44,842 nt of DNA from Microcaldota archaeon (GTDB taxonomy: Archaea; Micrarchaeota; Micrarchaeia; Anstonellales; SKW190). How positions within the stretch are numbered: the stretch's first letter is position 1; each line of letters begins with the position of its first letter. The notes below the pieces were generated by a model, which was given only the letters and a program-made list of their open reading frames with translations, was not told where the DNA came from and ran no database searches. Of this stretch, positions 1-7,859 are shown one piece after another. The stretch is from contig JAOAJI010000004.1 of the NCBI GenBank assembly GCA_026414265.1, positions 1 through 44,842 of the forward strand, read 5' to 3'. The position numbers and the translations under genes are program-made.

Positions 1-669
1 ATCATAGTCTGTGAACCAGGAATACAATCTTTCGATTATTTTACCAAATTCAAGTTGGACATAAAAAAAGTAATGGCAATAATTGTATCTCATAACCATT
101 TGGACCATGTGAATGATTTACTGAGATATTTGGAGGCATGTGATTTCATTGCTCGTAAAAAACCAATCATTCTTGCAAGTAAGAACGTTCTAATTGGTGA
201 TGAAAGATATGACAAATATTTATCTAGATACCATGCCATGAAAGCAGAATGTATTGTTGGAGAATCTGGTAAAGAACACTTATTGGCAAACAAATACAAT
301 ATACGACTAACAAAAATGAGGCATGATGAATATTCGGGTTTTGGGTTTGTTATTGACATTATGGGGAAAAAAATCGGTTACACATCTGATACTGAGTATT
401 TTGATGGTTTAGCTGATCAGTTCAAGGGTTGTGATATATTAATTATCAATAATCTTAAACCTGAGAACGACAACATTCCTGACCATCTTTCAACAAACGA
501 TACGATTAAGATTTTGAATATCTCAAAACCAAAATTGGCAATTCTTTATCATCTAGGCATGTCAATGTTCAGAAAAGGAATAGAGAAGGAAACCAAAAGG
601 ATTGAAGAAATGACTGGTTTAAAAACTATAGGTGCTTATCCTGGTCTTGAGGTTTCGTTGAACCTTTAA
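1..669 (+). CDS. Metallo-beta-lactamase-fold hydrolase, 5' end outside window
   Basis: The reading frame is open from base 1, so the track's TTG start at 55 is an artefact of the window edge and the gene begins upstream. The visible part holds the metal-binding HNHLDH motif preceded by a hydrophobic strand (MAIIVS). A later Asp in YTSDTEYFD and a terminal His in LYHLG are further likely zinc ligands. The pattern matches the metallo-beta-lactamase superfamily, closer to the UlaG/RNase Z-like hydrolases than to antibiotic resistance enzymes. The substrate cannot be told. No neighbour in the window shares its transcript; a 416-bp gap follows. Confidence 0.8.
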   Translation: MIVCEPGIQSFDYFTKFKLDIKKVMAIIVSHNHLDHVNDLLRYLEACDFIARKKPIILASKNVLIGDERYDKYLSRYHAMKAECIVGESGKEHLLANKYNIRLTKMRHDEYSGFGFVIDIMGKKIGYTSDTEYFDGLADQFKGCDILIINNLKPENDNIPDHLSTNDTIKILNISKPKLAILYHLGMSMFRKGIEKETKRIEEMTGLKTIGAYPGLEVSLNL

Positions 670-1085
670 TACGGCGTGTTTTAAGATGTTTTAAATAACG
701 ATTAGGTTGTATTCTTTACTTTGTAGAAGAAAGAACAAAAAATTTCCCATTTTCTGCGAGATACTTATTGACTGATATTAGACGAGAATTTACAGATCAA
801 AACAAATACTTTTTACTATAACGTGCCTATATAATCATAGTATGTATTGAATGGAGGGTTTAAGCAATATATACATACTGGATCGTGTTGAGCGATATTT
901 AAAAAAGCCTAAAAGTAATCAAAAAAATAGATGTATAAGTGTAACACTCGATTTGTTAATCTCACGAAAAGGATGGCTTGTCATATATTAACTATGCCGA
1001 ACAGATATCTTATTCTGGTGTAAGAATAATGTTTTTTCATTATCGCATAATGATAATTTGTTAAATAGTTTTACTGATTATCTTA
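670..1085. other. 416-bp intergenic region, mostly empty
   Basis: AT-rich gap between the metallo-hydrolase and kae1. I see no tRNA fold, CRISPR or long inverted repeat. It holds one candidate small ORF (851-991) with a TATA-like TATATAAT at 828-835 upstream. A TATA-like GTTAAATAG at about 1060-1068 is correctly placed for a nearly leaderless kae1 transcript. Otherwise nothing recognisable. Confidence 0.5.
851..991 (+). CDS. Possible 46-aa small protein, unknown
   Basis: An ATG at 851 opens a 46-codon frame (MEGLSNIYIL...GWLVIY) ending in TAA. TATATAAT lies at 828-835, though it sits somewhat close to the ATG for an archaeal TATA box. The peptide is basic in the middle (KKPKSNQKNR) and ends hydrophobic. 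I recognise no family. It could equally be chance in an AT-rich gap. The 416-bp spacing in an otherwise compact genome is the main reason for listing it. Confidence 0.2.
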   Translation: MEGLSNIYILDRVERYLKKPKSNQKNRCISVTLDLLISRKGWLVIY

Positions 1086-2090
1086 ATGATGAGTAACAAA
1101 TACTGTTTAGGTATAGAGAGTACTGCACATACTTTTGGTATAGGCATCTGTGATCAAGATTTTAATTTACTTGCTAATGAATTTTCAAAGTACAATCCTG
1201 AAAAACCAAGTGAAGGTATAATCCCGTGGAAATCTGCTTTGTTTATGGCTTCTGAAGCACACACTGTTTTACAGCGAGCTCTTGATAAAGCGTCACTGTC
1301 TTTGGAAGACATAGACGTGTTTGCTTTTTCTCAGGGACCTGGAATAGGAAACTGCTTGAAAATTTCTTGTTCGATTGCTAGAAAATTTGCTTTTTATTAC
1401 AACAAACCGATAGTGCCTGTTAATCACGCACATGCTCACATCGAAGCAGGAAGAATAACTTTGGCAGTTGAGCAGCCATTGGTACTCTACCTTTCAGGTG
1501 CTAATTCTCAAATAATCTTACCTTATTACGAGAAAACAGGCAAAGAGCGCTTTCATGTCTTAGGCGAAACAGTGGACATGGGCATAGGAAACTTATTCGA
1601 TTCTCTCGCAAGAGCTTTATCAATATATCCTTCCCATGGCAGCATGGTAGAAAAGCTTAGTGAAACTGGAAAATATCATTATATGCCTTATACAGTCATA
1701 GGAATGAACATGGCATTTTCAGGCCTTTATACGCATGCAATCAAAATGTATAAAGACAAAAAGTTAGATGTTAAAGATATTTGTAAAAGTGTGATGCATA
1801 CAGCTTTTGCAATGACTGTGGAAGCAACAGAGAGAGCCTTAGCACTTACTCAGAAAAAAGAACTATTATTGTGTGGTGGAGTAGCACTAAACCGAAAACT
1901 TAGAGAGATGCTTAGACTAATGTGTGATGATCACGAAGCAAGACTTTATGTGCCTGATGATAGTTTGAATGCTGACCAAGGCGGCATGATTGCTTTGGCC
2001 GGAATGAAGTTATACAAAAAGAAACAGTATAAAGACATTAAATATTGTATACCTCAACCTTATCAGAGAATCGATGAACTCTCTATTTAA
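1086..2090 (+). CDS. kae1: tRNA N6-threonylcarbamoyladenosine transferase Kae1 (KEOPS)
   Basis: Catalytic subunit of the KEOPS complex, which transfers threonylcarbamoyl from TC-AMP to A37 of ANN-decoding tRNAs. The N-terminus LGIESTAHTFGIGI is the archaeal/eukaryotic Kae1 signature. NHAHAHIEAG supplies the two metal-binding histidines, and LLCGGVALNRKLREML plus NADQGGMIA are the C-terminal ASKHA nucleotide-binding elements. At 334 aa it is the unfused form; many archaea carry a Kae1-Bud32 fusion, so Bud32 must be elsewhere. Two ATGs in tandem (1086, 1089) are both plausible starts. purN follows on the same strand after 47 bp. Confidence 0.95.
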   Translation: MMSNKYCLGIESTAHTFGIGICDQDFNLLANEFSKYNPEKPSEGIIPWKSALFMASEAHTVLQRALDKASLSLEDIDVFAFSQGPGIGNCLKISCSIARKFAFYYNKPIVPVNHAHAHIEAGRITLAVEQPLVLYLSGANSQIILPYYEKTGKERFHVLGETVDMGIGNLFDSLARALSIYPSHGSMVEKLSETGKYHYMPYTVIGMNMAFSGLYTHAIKMYKDKKLDVKDICKSVMHTAFAMTVEATERALALTQKKELLLCGGVALNRKLREMLRLMCDDHEARLYVPDDSLNADQGGMIALAGMKLYKKKQYKDIKYCIPQPYQRIDELSI

Positions 2091-2137
2091 TCAAACAAGA
2101 CACATTATTAAAAAATAATGAATTCTCATAGATATTT

Positions 2138-2758
2138 ATGGTCAACATTGTAGTACTGGCTTCAGGATCAGGTAGCAATTTTGAAGCCATAGTTAGGAAA
2201 TCGGAAGAAGGAATAAACATAAAGGTTTTAGCACTCATTACAGATAACCCTCAAGCCTATGCTATTCAGAGGGCAAATAATCATGGAATAAAAGTCGAAG
2301 TTTTGGACTTCAACTCGTTTAAAAGTAGAGAAGCCTATGAAGATAGATTATTTAATGTTATAGATTCTTACTGTCCTGATATTGTAGTTTTAGCAGGTTA
2401 CATGAGAATTATTAAAAGTAGAGAACTTTTAAACAAATACAAGTATAGAATCATTAATTTACATCCATCTTTACTACCATCTTTTCCTGGTAAGAATGGA
2501 ATTTCAGACGCATACAATTACGGTGTCAAAGTAACTGGTATCACTATTCATTTTGTTGACGAAGGTATGGACACAGGTCCGATAATCTTCCAGAAAGCCA
2601 TCAGGATAAAAAAATCATGGTCATTAAAAGATTTGGAAAATAAGATTCATGAACTCGAATATCGATATTTGTGGCGCGTCATAAACTCATTTAACTATGG
2701 GACATATATAGTTCAAGGCAGAAGAACTATTTTTATTCGAAAAAGCACAAACACTTAA
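2138..2758 (+). CDS. purN: Phosphoribosylglycinamide formyltransferase PurN
   Basis: Third step of purine synthesis: formylation of GAR using 10-formyl-tetrahydrofolate. The 206-aa length is typical. Visible family motifs are VLASGSGSNFEAI (phosphate-binding loop), the catalytic block NLHPSLLPSFPG (Asn and His), and VTGITIHFVDEGMDTGPII with the catalytic Asp. No other purine gene is in the window. The stop codon overlaps a TATA-like TTAAAAAT that probably drives the 5S rRNA gene. Confidence 0.93.
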   Translation: MVNIVVLASGSGSNFEAIVRKSEEGINIKVLALITDNPQAYAIQRANNHGIKVEVLDFNSFKSREAYEDRLFNVIDSYCPDIVVLAGYMRIIKSRELLNKYKYRIINLHPSLLPSFPGKNGISDAYNYGVKVTGITIHFVDEGMDTGPIIFQKAIRIKKSWSLKDLENKIHELEYRYLWRVINSFNYGTYIVQGRRTIFIRKSTNT

Positions 2759-2762
2759 AAAT
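2755..2762 (+). promoter_or_regulatory. Candidate TATA box of the 5S rRNA gene
   Basis: TTAAAAAT is centred about 26 bp before the predicted 5' end of the 5S rRNA, the normal archaeal TATA spacing, and overlaps the purN stop codon. A second AT-rich stretch (TTTATAAA, 2768-2775) lies too close to the gene. Confidence 0.4.
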
Positions 2763-2784
2763 GTTTCTTTATAAACAATTTTCT

Positions 2785-2899
2785 GTCAGCGGCCATAGGA
2801 AGCTGGAAACACCCGATCCCATTCCGAACTCGGAAGTTAAGCAGCTTCACGACTGCTCCAGTACTGCGCTTCGGCGCGGGAAAGGCAGTTGCTGCTGAC
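2785..2899 (+). rRNA. rrf: 5S ribosomal RNA
   Basis: The terminal stem is formed by GTCAGC at the 5' end and GCTGAC at the 3' end. Between them is the conserved loop sequence CCCGATCCCATTCCGAACTC followed by GGAAGTTAAGC, which is diagnostic of 5S rRNA. The length of about 115 nt fits. End coordinates may be off by a few bases. No 16S or 23S gene is adjacent, so this is an unlinked 5S gene with its own promoter, as seen in several archaeal lineages. Confidence 0.95.
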
Positions 2900-2941
2900 A
2901 TAATATTTATGCCTTATGTCGTTATGTTGTTGTGATTATAT

Positions 2942-3097
2942 ATGAAAAAAAACTGTACGTGTTGCGGAAGACATGCAATTATTTATTCACATTTTAAATG
3001 TCCTGATTGTGGTGATGAAGAAATAATAAGATGTCAAAATTGTAGAAAAAAAGTTGTCGAATACGTTTGTGGTAAATGCGGCTTTGTAGGGCCTTAA
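2942..3097 (+). CDS. Small archaeal zinc-ribbon protein (HVO_2753-like), 51 aa
   Basis: Too short for the ORF track. The frame from ATG 2942 encodes four CxxC-type knuckles: CTCCGR, CPDCGDEEIIRC, CQNCRK and CGKCGFVGP. This is the pattern of the conserved archaeal two-zinc-finger 'Zn-ribbon RNA-binding protein' family, usually about 60 aa and ending in YxCPKCGFxGP. The invariant C-terminal CGF-GP is present. Its exact role is unsettled in the family. In many archaea it neighbours the EF-1beta gene; here it sits just after 5S rRNA, in keeping with a ribosome-linked job. Confidence 0.88.
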   Translation: MKKNCTCCGRHAIIYSHFKCPDCGDEEIIRCQNCRKKVVEYVCGKCGFVGP

Positions 3098-3110
3098 AGG
3101 TGTTTATAAG

Positions 3111-3608
3111 TCACTGTCTTTTTTTGTCAGTGTTAAAATAAAAGTCGTAATTTTTTACTAACTTACAGGTCTTTTTCAATAATTCTTTTTGCTCTTTGTA
3201 TTTTAATTCATCAATAAGTTGATGATAATCAATCCATTTGTAACCAAAATGTTCACTTGAGATTTTTACTTGATCAACAGTGGTATTAATCTCACCTACG
3301 TAAAACACAACCTTTTTTTTTATTAGTTTGTTGTTTTTTTTAAAAGAATAAGAAATTTCTAATGGCTGATCTTTATTTAGTATCGTAAAGTTTGTTATAC
3401 CTGTTTCTTCTTTGGTTTCTCTTATTGCTGCATCTAAAGTAGTTTCGTTAGGTTCAACATGACCTTTCGGAAAATCATAATGACCGTCTCTGTGAACTAA
3501 AACGAGAAAAGCTAATCTGTTTTCAATTAAATTTCTTGAGAATATAACGATACCTGCACTAACTTCATCAGCATCAAGGTTTTTGCCTACATTTTCTTCT
3601 GAGTTCAT
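3111..3608 (-). CDS. Nudix hydrolase (Ap4A hydrolase-like)
   Basis: Hydrolyses nucleoside diphosphates linked to another moiety; close relatives cleave diadenosine tetraphosphate. The Nudix box is complete, GHVEPNETTLDAAIRETKEE followed by TG, matching GX5EX7REUXEEXGU, preceded by the DFPKGH typical of the Ap4A hydrolase group. The track's start at 3617 is TTG; I prefer ATG at 3608 (MNSEENVG), giving 165 aa. A TATA-like TATATATA lies just upstream on the minus strand. Divergent from dapB, convergent with the zinc-ribbon gene. Confidence 0.85.
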   Translation of the reverse strand: MNSEENVGKNLDADEVSAGIVIFSRNLIENRLAFLVLVHRDGHYDFPKGHVEPNETTLDAAIRETKEETGITNFTILNKDQPLEISYSFKKNNKLIKKKVVFYVGEINTTVDQVKISSEHFGYKWIDYHQLIDELKYKEQKELLKKTCKLVKNYDFYFNTDKKRQ

Positions 3609-3755
3609 AATATCCAATACTTAATATATATAGTAATTAAAATTTTATGTTTACTTTATGTACGTATTAATTCTTAATTAATTACAGAAAAAAAGGCAAT
3701 AATGGTTAAAAAATGCCAATAAATTTCTCTTATTTAATCTAATTTTTACATAATT

Positions 3756-3763
3756 TTATATAT
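3756..3763 (+). promoter_or_regulatory. Candidate TATA box for dapB
   Basis: TTTATATA is centred about 27 bp before a predicted start site near 3787, leaving a leader of about 8 nt to the ATG at 3795. Confidence 0.4.
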
Positions 3764-3794
3764 TAATTTCATAAATAGAAAAAATGTGATTTCT

Positions 3795-4595
3795 ATGAAT
3801 GAACTCAAAATCGCAATTTCTGGTATAACTGGAAAGATGGGTAGTGCAGTTTTTGATGAAATTCAAAAAAGTTATCATAGTAAGATTAGAGTTGAATTTG
3901 GTATTTGTAGTAGAAGTTATGGAGAAAAAAACGGAGTTAAGTTATGTGATCTTCATTCATGTAATTTTCAGAATGTTAATGCTCTTATTGATTTTACTAC
4001 ACCTGAAGTATTTATTAATACCTTGAGAAAAATTACAGAAACCGCAAAATCAACTGAAACCTTCTATGTAGTAAGTGGTACCACAGGAATTCACGATCAA
4101 CAGTTAGCAGAAATAAAACAATTAGTTACTAATTCGAATATGTCTTTACTGCACTCTCCAAACTTTTCTATTCTAGTTAATTTGCAAATTTATTTATCAA
4201 GAATAATTGCAAAGAAGTTATCTAAATTTGATTATAATTTTGGATTAGTTGATGAACATCATGTTATGAAAAAAGATAGCCCTTCTGGTACCGCAAAAAA
4301 AATTATAAAAAATATTATTTCAGAGAAAAGTAATTTACGTGTCAACTTTTGGCATGATGAGATAAGAACTAAAGATCCTAATGAATTAGATGTTTCTGTT
4401 TTGCGTTTAGGAGGAACTGTTGGAATGCACGAACTTCGTGTAGTAGGTCAACACGGAAGGTTAACATTAGAAACTTTAATGTATAGCAGAAGTGAATTTG
4501 CAAAAGGTGCAATTGAAGCTTTGTTATGGTTAGTAAAAAATGGAAGAAAACACAATATACACACTTTTGAAGAAGTTATAGGAACTTTTGATTGA
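3795..4595 (+). CDS. dapB: 4-hydroxy-tetrahydrodipicolinate reductase DapB
   Basis: Reduces HTPA to tetrahydrodipicolinate with NAD(P)H in diaminopimelate/lysine synthesis. The N-terminal Rossmann motif ISGITGKMG, the GTTGI loop, LVDEHHVMKKDSPSGTAKKI (catalytic HH and Lys, substrate-binding SGTA) and the C-terminal GTVGMHELRVVGQHG are all present. The start is ATG 3795 (MNELKIAIS); the track's GTG at 3786 is the GTGAT Shine-Dalgarno lying in frame. The length of 266 aa is normal. No other lysine gene is in the window. It may share a transcript with the UbiA gene 46 bp downstream. Confidence 0.92.
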   Translation: MNELKIAISGITGKMGSAVFDEIQKSYHSKIRVEFGICSRSYGEKNGVKLCDLHSCNFQNVNALIDFTTPEVFINTLRKITETAKSTETFYVVSGTTGIHDQQLAEIKQLVTNSNMSLLHSPNFSILVNLQIYLSRIIAKKLSKFDYNFGLVDEHHVMKKDSPSGTAKKIIKNIISEKSNLRVNFWHDEIRTKDPNELDVSVLRLGGTVGMHELRVVGQHGRLTLETLMYSRSEFAKGAIEALLWLVKNGRKHNIHTFEEVIGTFD

Positions 4596-4641
4596 ACAAT
4601 TAAATCGATAAGCATTAAAACATACTATACGAAATTTGTAT

Positions 4642-5568
4642 ATGGATAAAAAGTTACTTTCTGTATTTGAATTTTTAAGAATCGACCATGCTATAATAGT
4701 TGCTCTTGTTATACTCATTGGTTTGGCAGAAAATTTCAAAGCCGGGTTTTTGTCTATTTCTACAGATGTAATAGCTATTTTTGTTGCAATACCTTTTTTT
4801 ATAACATTGTATTCTTTTGGATTAAATGACCTTGTTGATATTAGAACAGATATTGAAAATAAGCGAAAAGATAGGCCATTAGCTAATAATTTAATTACAC
4901 TTGAAGAAGCTAAATTGGTAATTAGAGTAATTAACGTAATCTTATTATTGTTATTTCTTGCAGGTATGTATCTGGCTCTAAGCACACCTTACTTGTTATT
5001 CGTTTTAGGAATTTGCCTTATATTTCATATTTTTTCTATCCTTTACAGTTTTTTTTTAAAAGACATGTATGTAATTGGAAATGCATACATTGCATTTACT
5101 ATGGCGATCCCTTTTGCTTACTCTGGTATTGTTGCGTTAAACATAACCACAGCTCAGAAACTTTTATTCGTGATTGCTTTTCTTGTTGGGTTAAGCCGTG
5201 AGATTATCAAATCTATTCAGGACATGGAAGGTGACAAAAAAACAAGAAAAAGCAAAACATTGCCTATTGTACTTGGAGCACAAAATTCATATAGGTTGGC
5301 TTTTTGGTTTATTGCAACTTCACTTTTGATTGCATTGATTAACCTATTTGTTTCTGCAATTATTCTGATAGAACCTTTAAATTCAATAAATGTATTAATT
5401 TCTATTGTATTGGTTATAACTCTCGGCTATTTATATCTTTATTCTATAAATCTAAACGTTGATGACTTAGAAAAACTCGAAAAATTCCGACAACTAACAA
5501 AAAATTTAATGTTTATTAACGTAATATTCTATTTAGTATGTGTTGTGATTGGAGTTCCTTATACGTGA
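4642..5568 (+). CDS. UbiA-family prenyltransferase (probable digeranylgeranylglyceryl phosphate synthase)
   Basis: Polytopic membrane enzyme of about 308 aa with eight or so hydrophobic segments. The first Asp-rich motif is GLNDLVDIRTDIENKRKDRP (NDxxDxxxDxxN) and the second is DMEGDKKTRKSKTLP, both diagnostic of UbiA prenyltransferases. In archaea the usual member attaches the second geranylgeranyl chain to GGGP in ether-lipid synthesis, and the RPL after the first motif fits. Other UbiA roles (quinone, haem) are not excluded. The start is ATG 4642; the track used an upstream TTG. The Cys-repeat lipoprotein follows after 6 bp, so the two are probably co-transcribed. Confidence 0.85.
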   Translation: MDKKLLSVFEFLRIDHAIIVALVILIGLAENFKAGFLSISTDVIAIFVAIPFFITLYSFGLNDLVDIRTDIENKRKDRPLANNLITLEEAKLVIRVINVILLLLFLAGMYLALSTPYLLFVLGICLIFHIFSILYSFFLKDMYVIGNAYIAFTMAIPFAYSGIVALNITTAQKLLFVIAFLVGLSREIIKSIQDMEGDKKTRKSKTLPIVLGAQNSYRLAFWFIATSLLIALINLFVSAIILIEPLNSINVLISIVLVITLGYLYLYSINLNVDDLEKLEKFRQLTKNLMFINVIFYLVCVVIGVPYT

Positions 5569-5574
5569 TATGAT

Positions 5575-6855
5575 ATGATTAGACATTCTACAAAAAAATT
5601 ATGTTATTTTTATTTAAGTATTGTTATAGTTATAGTAATATCTATATTGATTTCTGGTTGTGTTGCTGAAAACCAAAAGAGTAGAGAAGTTATTACTGTA
5701 CAAGAAAAGAAGAACGATACAGATTCTAAATTCTTACAAACTAATGATACCTCTGTTAAAGATACAAATCTCTCTAATTTCGATACAAATAATATATCAT
5801 TAGATAACTGTAAACTTTTGAATGAAATTGAAAGAGATGAGTGTTATTTGAACAAAGCAAAAACAATGAACGATTTTTCAATTTGTAAAAAGATTGTTTC
5901 TTCTGATGTCACAGACAAGTGCTATAGTGAATTAGCACAAATATCAAAAAATAGTTCTGAATTATGCTTTGAGATCAGAGACAGTGGCAGAAGACAAGAA
6001 TGTTACTTTTTGGTTGCTGTAAAATTCAATGATTCGTCTTTTTGTAAAAGGATATCTGATTTAGCACTTCTAAGAAAATGCTCTCAACAAATTAGTTCAA
6101 AATGTTATGCCTATGATAACGTGGCTCAGATTAACAGATGTCTTAGCTTAGAACTGAATAATTCTGTTTTATGCGAAAATGATGAGCTTTGCCTTATTGA
6201 TTTTGCTGTAAAGTCAAATAACATACTAACTTGTGATTTGATCAGCAACGAAGAAACTAATAAGGCGTGTTTGACATTGACATCAGGTGATGATTACTGT
6301 GCCGGTATAAAGGATCTCAAAAAGAGATACAACTGCTATGATATTGCTGCTAATTTGTCTAACAATATGCAGTTCTGTAACATGATCGATTCATCAACAT
6401 TACTCCATAAAGACTGCTATATTAGAACAGTAATAAACCAAAAAAAGTCACATTTGTGTGATAATGTCTATGCGCCTCATAACAGGAAAGTAGACTATGT
6501 CAACGAATGCTATCTAAAGTATGCCTTAACAAATAACGATGTAAATGCGTGTTTAAACATTTCAATAAGAATGGACAGAATACCTTGTATAACTAAAGTT
6601 GCATATGGATTGAATGATCCTACAATCTGCAATTACGTTGAGACTTTAACTGAAAAGACGAGATGTTATGGGAATATCGTATATGGCGATAAAGAATTAG
6701 ATGCGAACAAATGTATTGCTATAGAAATAACCGAATGGAAACATAACTGTCTGATAACGAGTGCGTTCAGAACGAAAAATGAAACTTTATGTATGCAGAT
6801 TGACAAAACGACGTATCCTGATACGTATCAGAGATGTGTGTCAAGTGCCAAGTGA
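5575..6855 (+). CDS. Secreted lipoprotein with about a dozen Cys-pair repeats
   Basis: The N-terminus has a basic stretch, a hydrophobic core and the lipobox LISGC, so Cys29 should be lipid-anchored outside the cell. After a Ser/Thr/Asn-rich linker, residues from about 78 to the end hold roughly 28 cysteines in a degenerate repeat of about 25 aa, C-x10-CYxxxAxxxNxxxC (for example CKLLNEIERDECYLNKA). The even spacing suggests stacked helical hairpins held by disulfides. I recognise no named domain; similar Cys-repeat proteins occur in DPANN archaea. It follows the UbiA gene by 6 bp. Function unknown; a surface or adhesion role is inference. Confidence 0.7.
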   Translation: MIRHSTKKLCYFYLSIVIVIVISILISGCVAENQKSREVITVQEKKNDTDSKFLQTNDTSVKDTNLSNFDTNNISLDNCKLLNEIERDECYLNKAKTMNDFSICKKIVSSDVTDKCYSELAQISKNSSELCFEIRDSGRRQECYFLVAVKFNDSSFCKRISDLALLRKCSQQISSKCYAYDNVAQINRCLSLELNNSVLCENDELCLIDFAVKSNNILTCDLISNEETNKACLTLTSGDDYCAGIKDLKKRYNCYDIAANLSNNMQFCNMIDSSTLLHKDCYIRTVINQKKSHLCDNVYAPHNRKVDYVNECYLKYALTNNDVNACLNISIRMDRIPCITKVAYGLNDPTICNYVETLTEKTRCYGNIVYGDKELDANKCIAIEITEWKHNCLITSAFRTKNETLCMQIDKTTYPDTYQRCVSSAK

Positions 6856-6895
6856 TTAAATACCATTAAATAATTTACTTTCTTAATTTTTCTTT

Positions 6896-7858
6896 ATGGT
6901 TTCTGTAATTGATTTTGAAAAAGTATTTGATACTAATGGTATACGCGTTTACAAACCATCAAAAGCGCTTTTCAGTAAATTACAATTACCTTCTTCTACT
7001 TATATTATGTGTTCTCAAGCGAGTAGAGATATTCTATACAGTCCTTATTTAGCAGGTAAAGAATTACAAGAAAAAATGAAAGAAGTTAGTAAAAATTTCT
7101 TCAACGTCATTTCTGGCTTGGGATTATTAAAAAATAAGAAAAAACAAGCTATGACTGAACTAGTTTTTCTTGCTGGTGGATTATATTATTATCTAAATCA
7201 CGGCTTTAAAGCAATATTTGATTATGCGTTACCCCAATGTTTCATAGGTATTCAGAGAGCAAGAGTAGAAGGTTCTGTTGGTCAATTCATAGCTAAAATT
7301 TCGTATGAAAACTACGAGTCTCTTCCTAATAACGCAATAATCTTTATAGGTGATACTATTGCTACAGGAGCAACAATAACCAAAGGTATACTATCTCTTC
7401 AATCATCATTGCTTGAAAAAAATTATGTTTTAGATGAAATACATGTATTTAGTTTGGCGTGTAGTACAACAGGCGCATGTAAATTGGGTGAGTTTGAACA
7501 GAGATTAAAATCTATATTTAAACAATCAAAAATTAATTTGTTTGTTACAGAGCAGTTATTTACTCTAATGGAGGACGGTACAGACTTAAGATTTTTAGAG
7601 AAAGACTCAATTATGCCGCAAGAAACGTATGACTATACTCTAAAAACTTATGGAACATGGTTAGGCAAAAACATGAAGTGCGCTGTATTTGATTGGGGTA
7701 CAAGGTGTAAAAATCCTCTTAAACATTATCATGAATTCATAGACTATGCTTCAAACACATTAAAGGACAAATCAATACCGCAAGAAGCAAAAGTTATTCT
7801 GTCAGAAATGAAAATCAAGGCACAACAGAGTTTAGAAGAATCGCTTGCAACATTATAG
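6896..7858 (+). CDS. Phosphoribosyltransferase-like protein
   Basis: A 320-aa protein with a type I phosphoribosyltransferase motif at about residues 148-165, IIFIGDTIATGATITKGI, which matches the PRPP-binding loop (two acidic/polar residues then TGxT). Upstream GIQRARVEGSVGQFIAKISY fits the Arg-containing loop of uracil-PRTase-like folds. The N-terminal 100 and C-terminal 80 residues are unfamiliar, so the nucleobase or other acceptor cannot be named. An ATTAAATAAT box about 27 bp upstream suggests a nearly leaderless transcript. It is convergent with, and 1 bp from, the next gene, which looks nucleotide-related too. Confidence 0.65.
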   Translation: MVSVIDFEKVFDTNGIRVYKPSKALFSKLQLPSSTYIMCSQASRDILYSPYLAGKELQEKMKEVSKNFFNVISGLGLLKNKKKQAMTELVFLAGGLYYYLNHGFKAIFDYALPQCFIGIQRARVEGSVGQFIAKISYENYESLPNNAIIFIGDTIATGATITKGILSLQSSLLEKNYVLDEIHVFSLACSTTGACKLGEFEQRLKSIFKQSKINLFVTEQLFTLMEDGTDLRFLEKDSIMPQETYDYTLKTYGTWLGKNMKCAVFDWGTRCKNPLKHYHEFIDYASNTLKDKSIPQEAKVILSEMKIKAQQSLEESLATL

Positions 7859-7859
7859 G

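Noticed and set aside
4530-4985. Minus-strand 151-aa ORF opposite the UbiA gene
   Set aside because: Shadow frame; the plus strand has a well-motivated UbiA protein.
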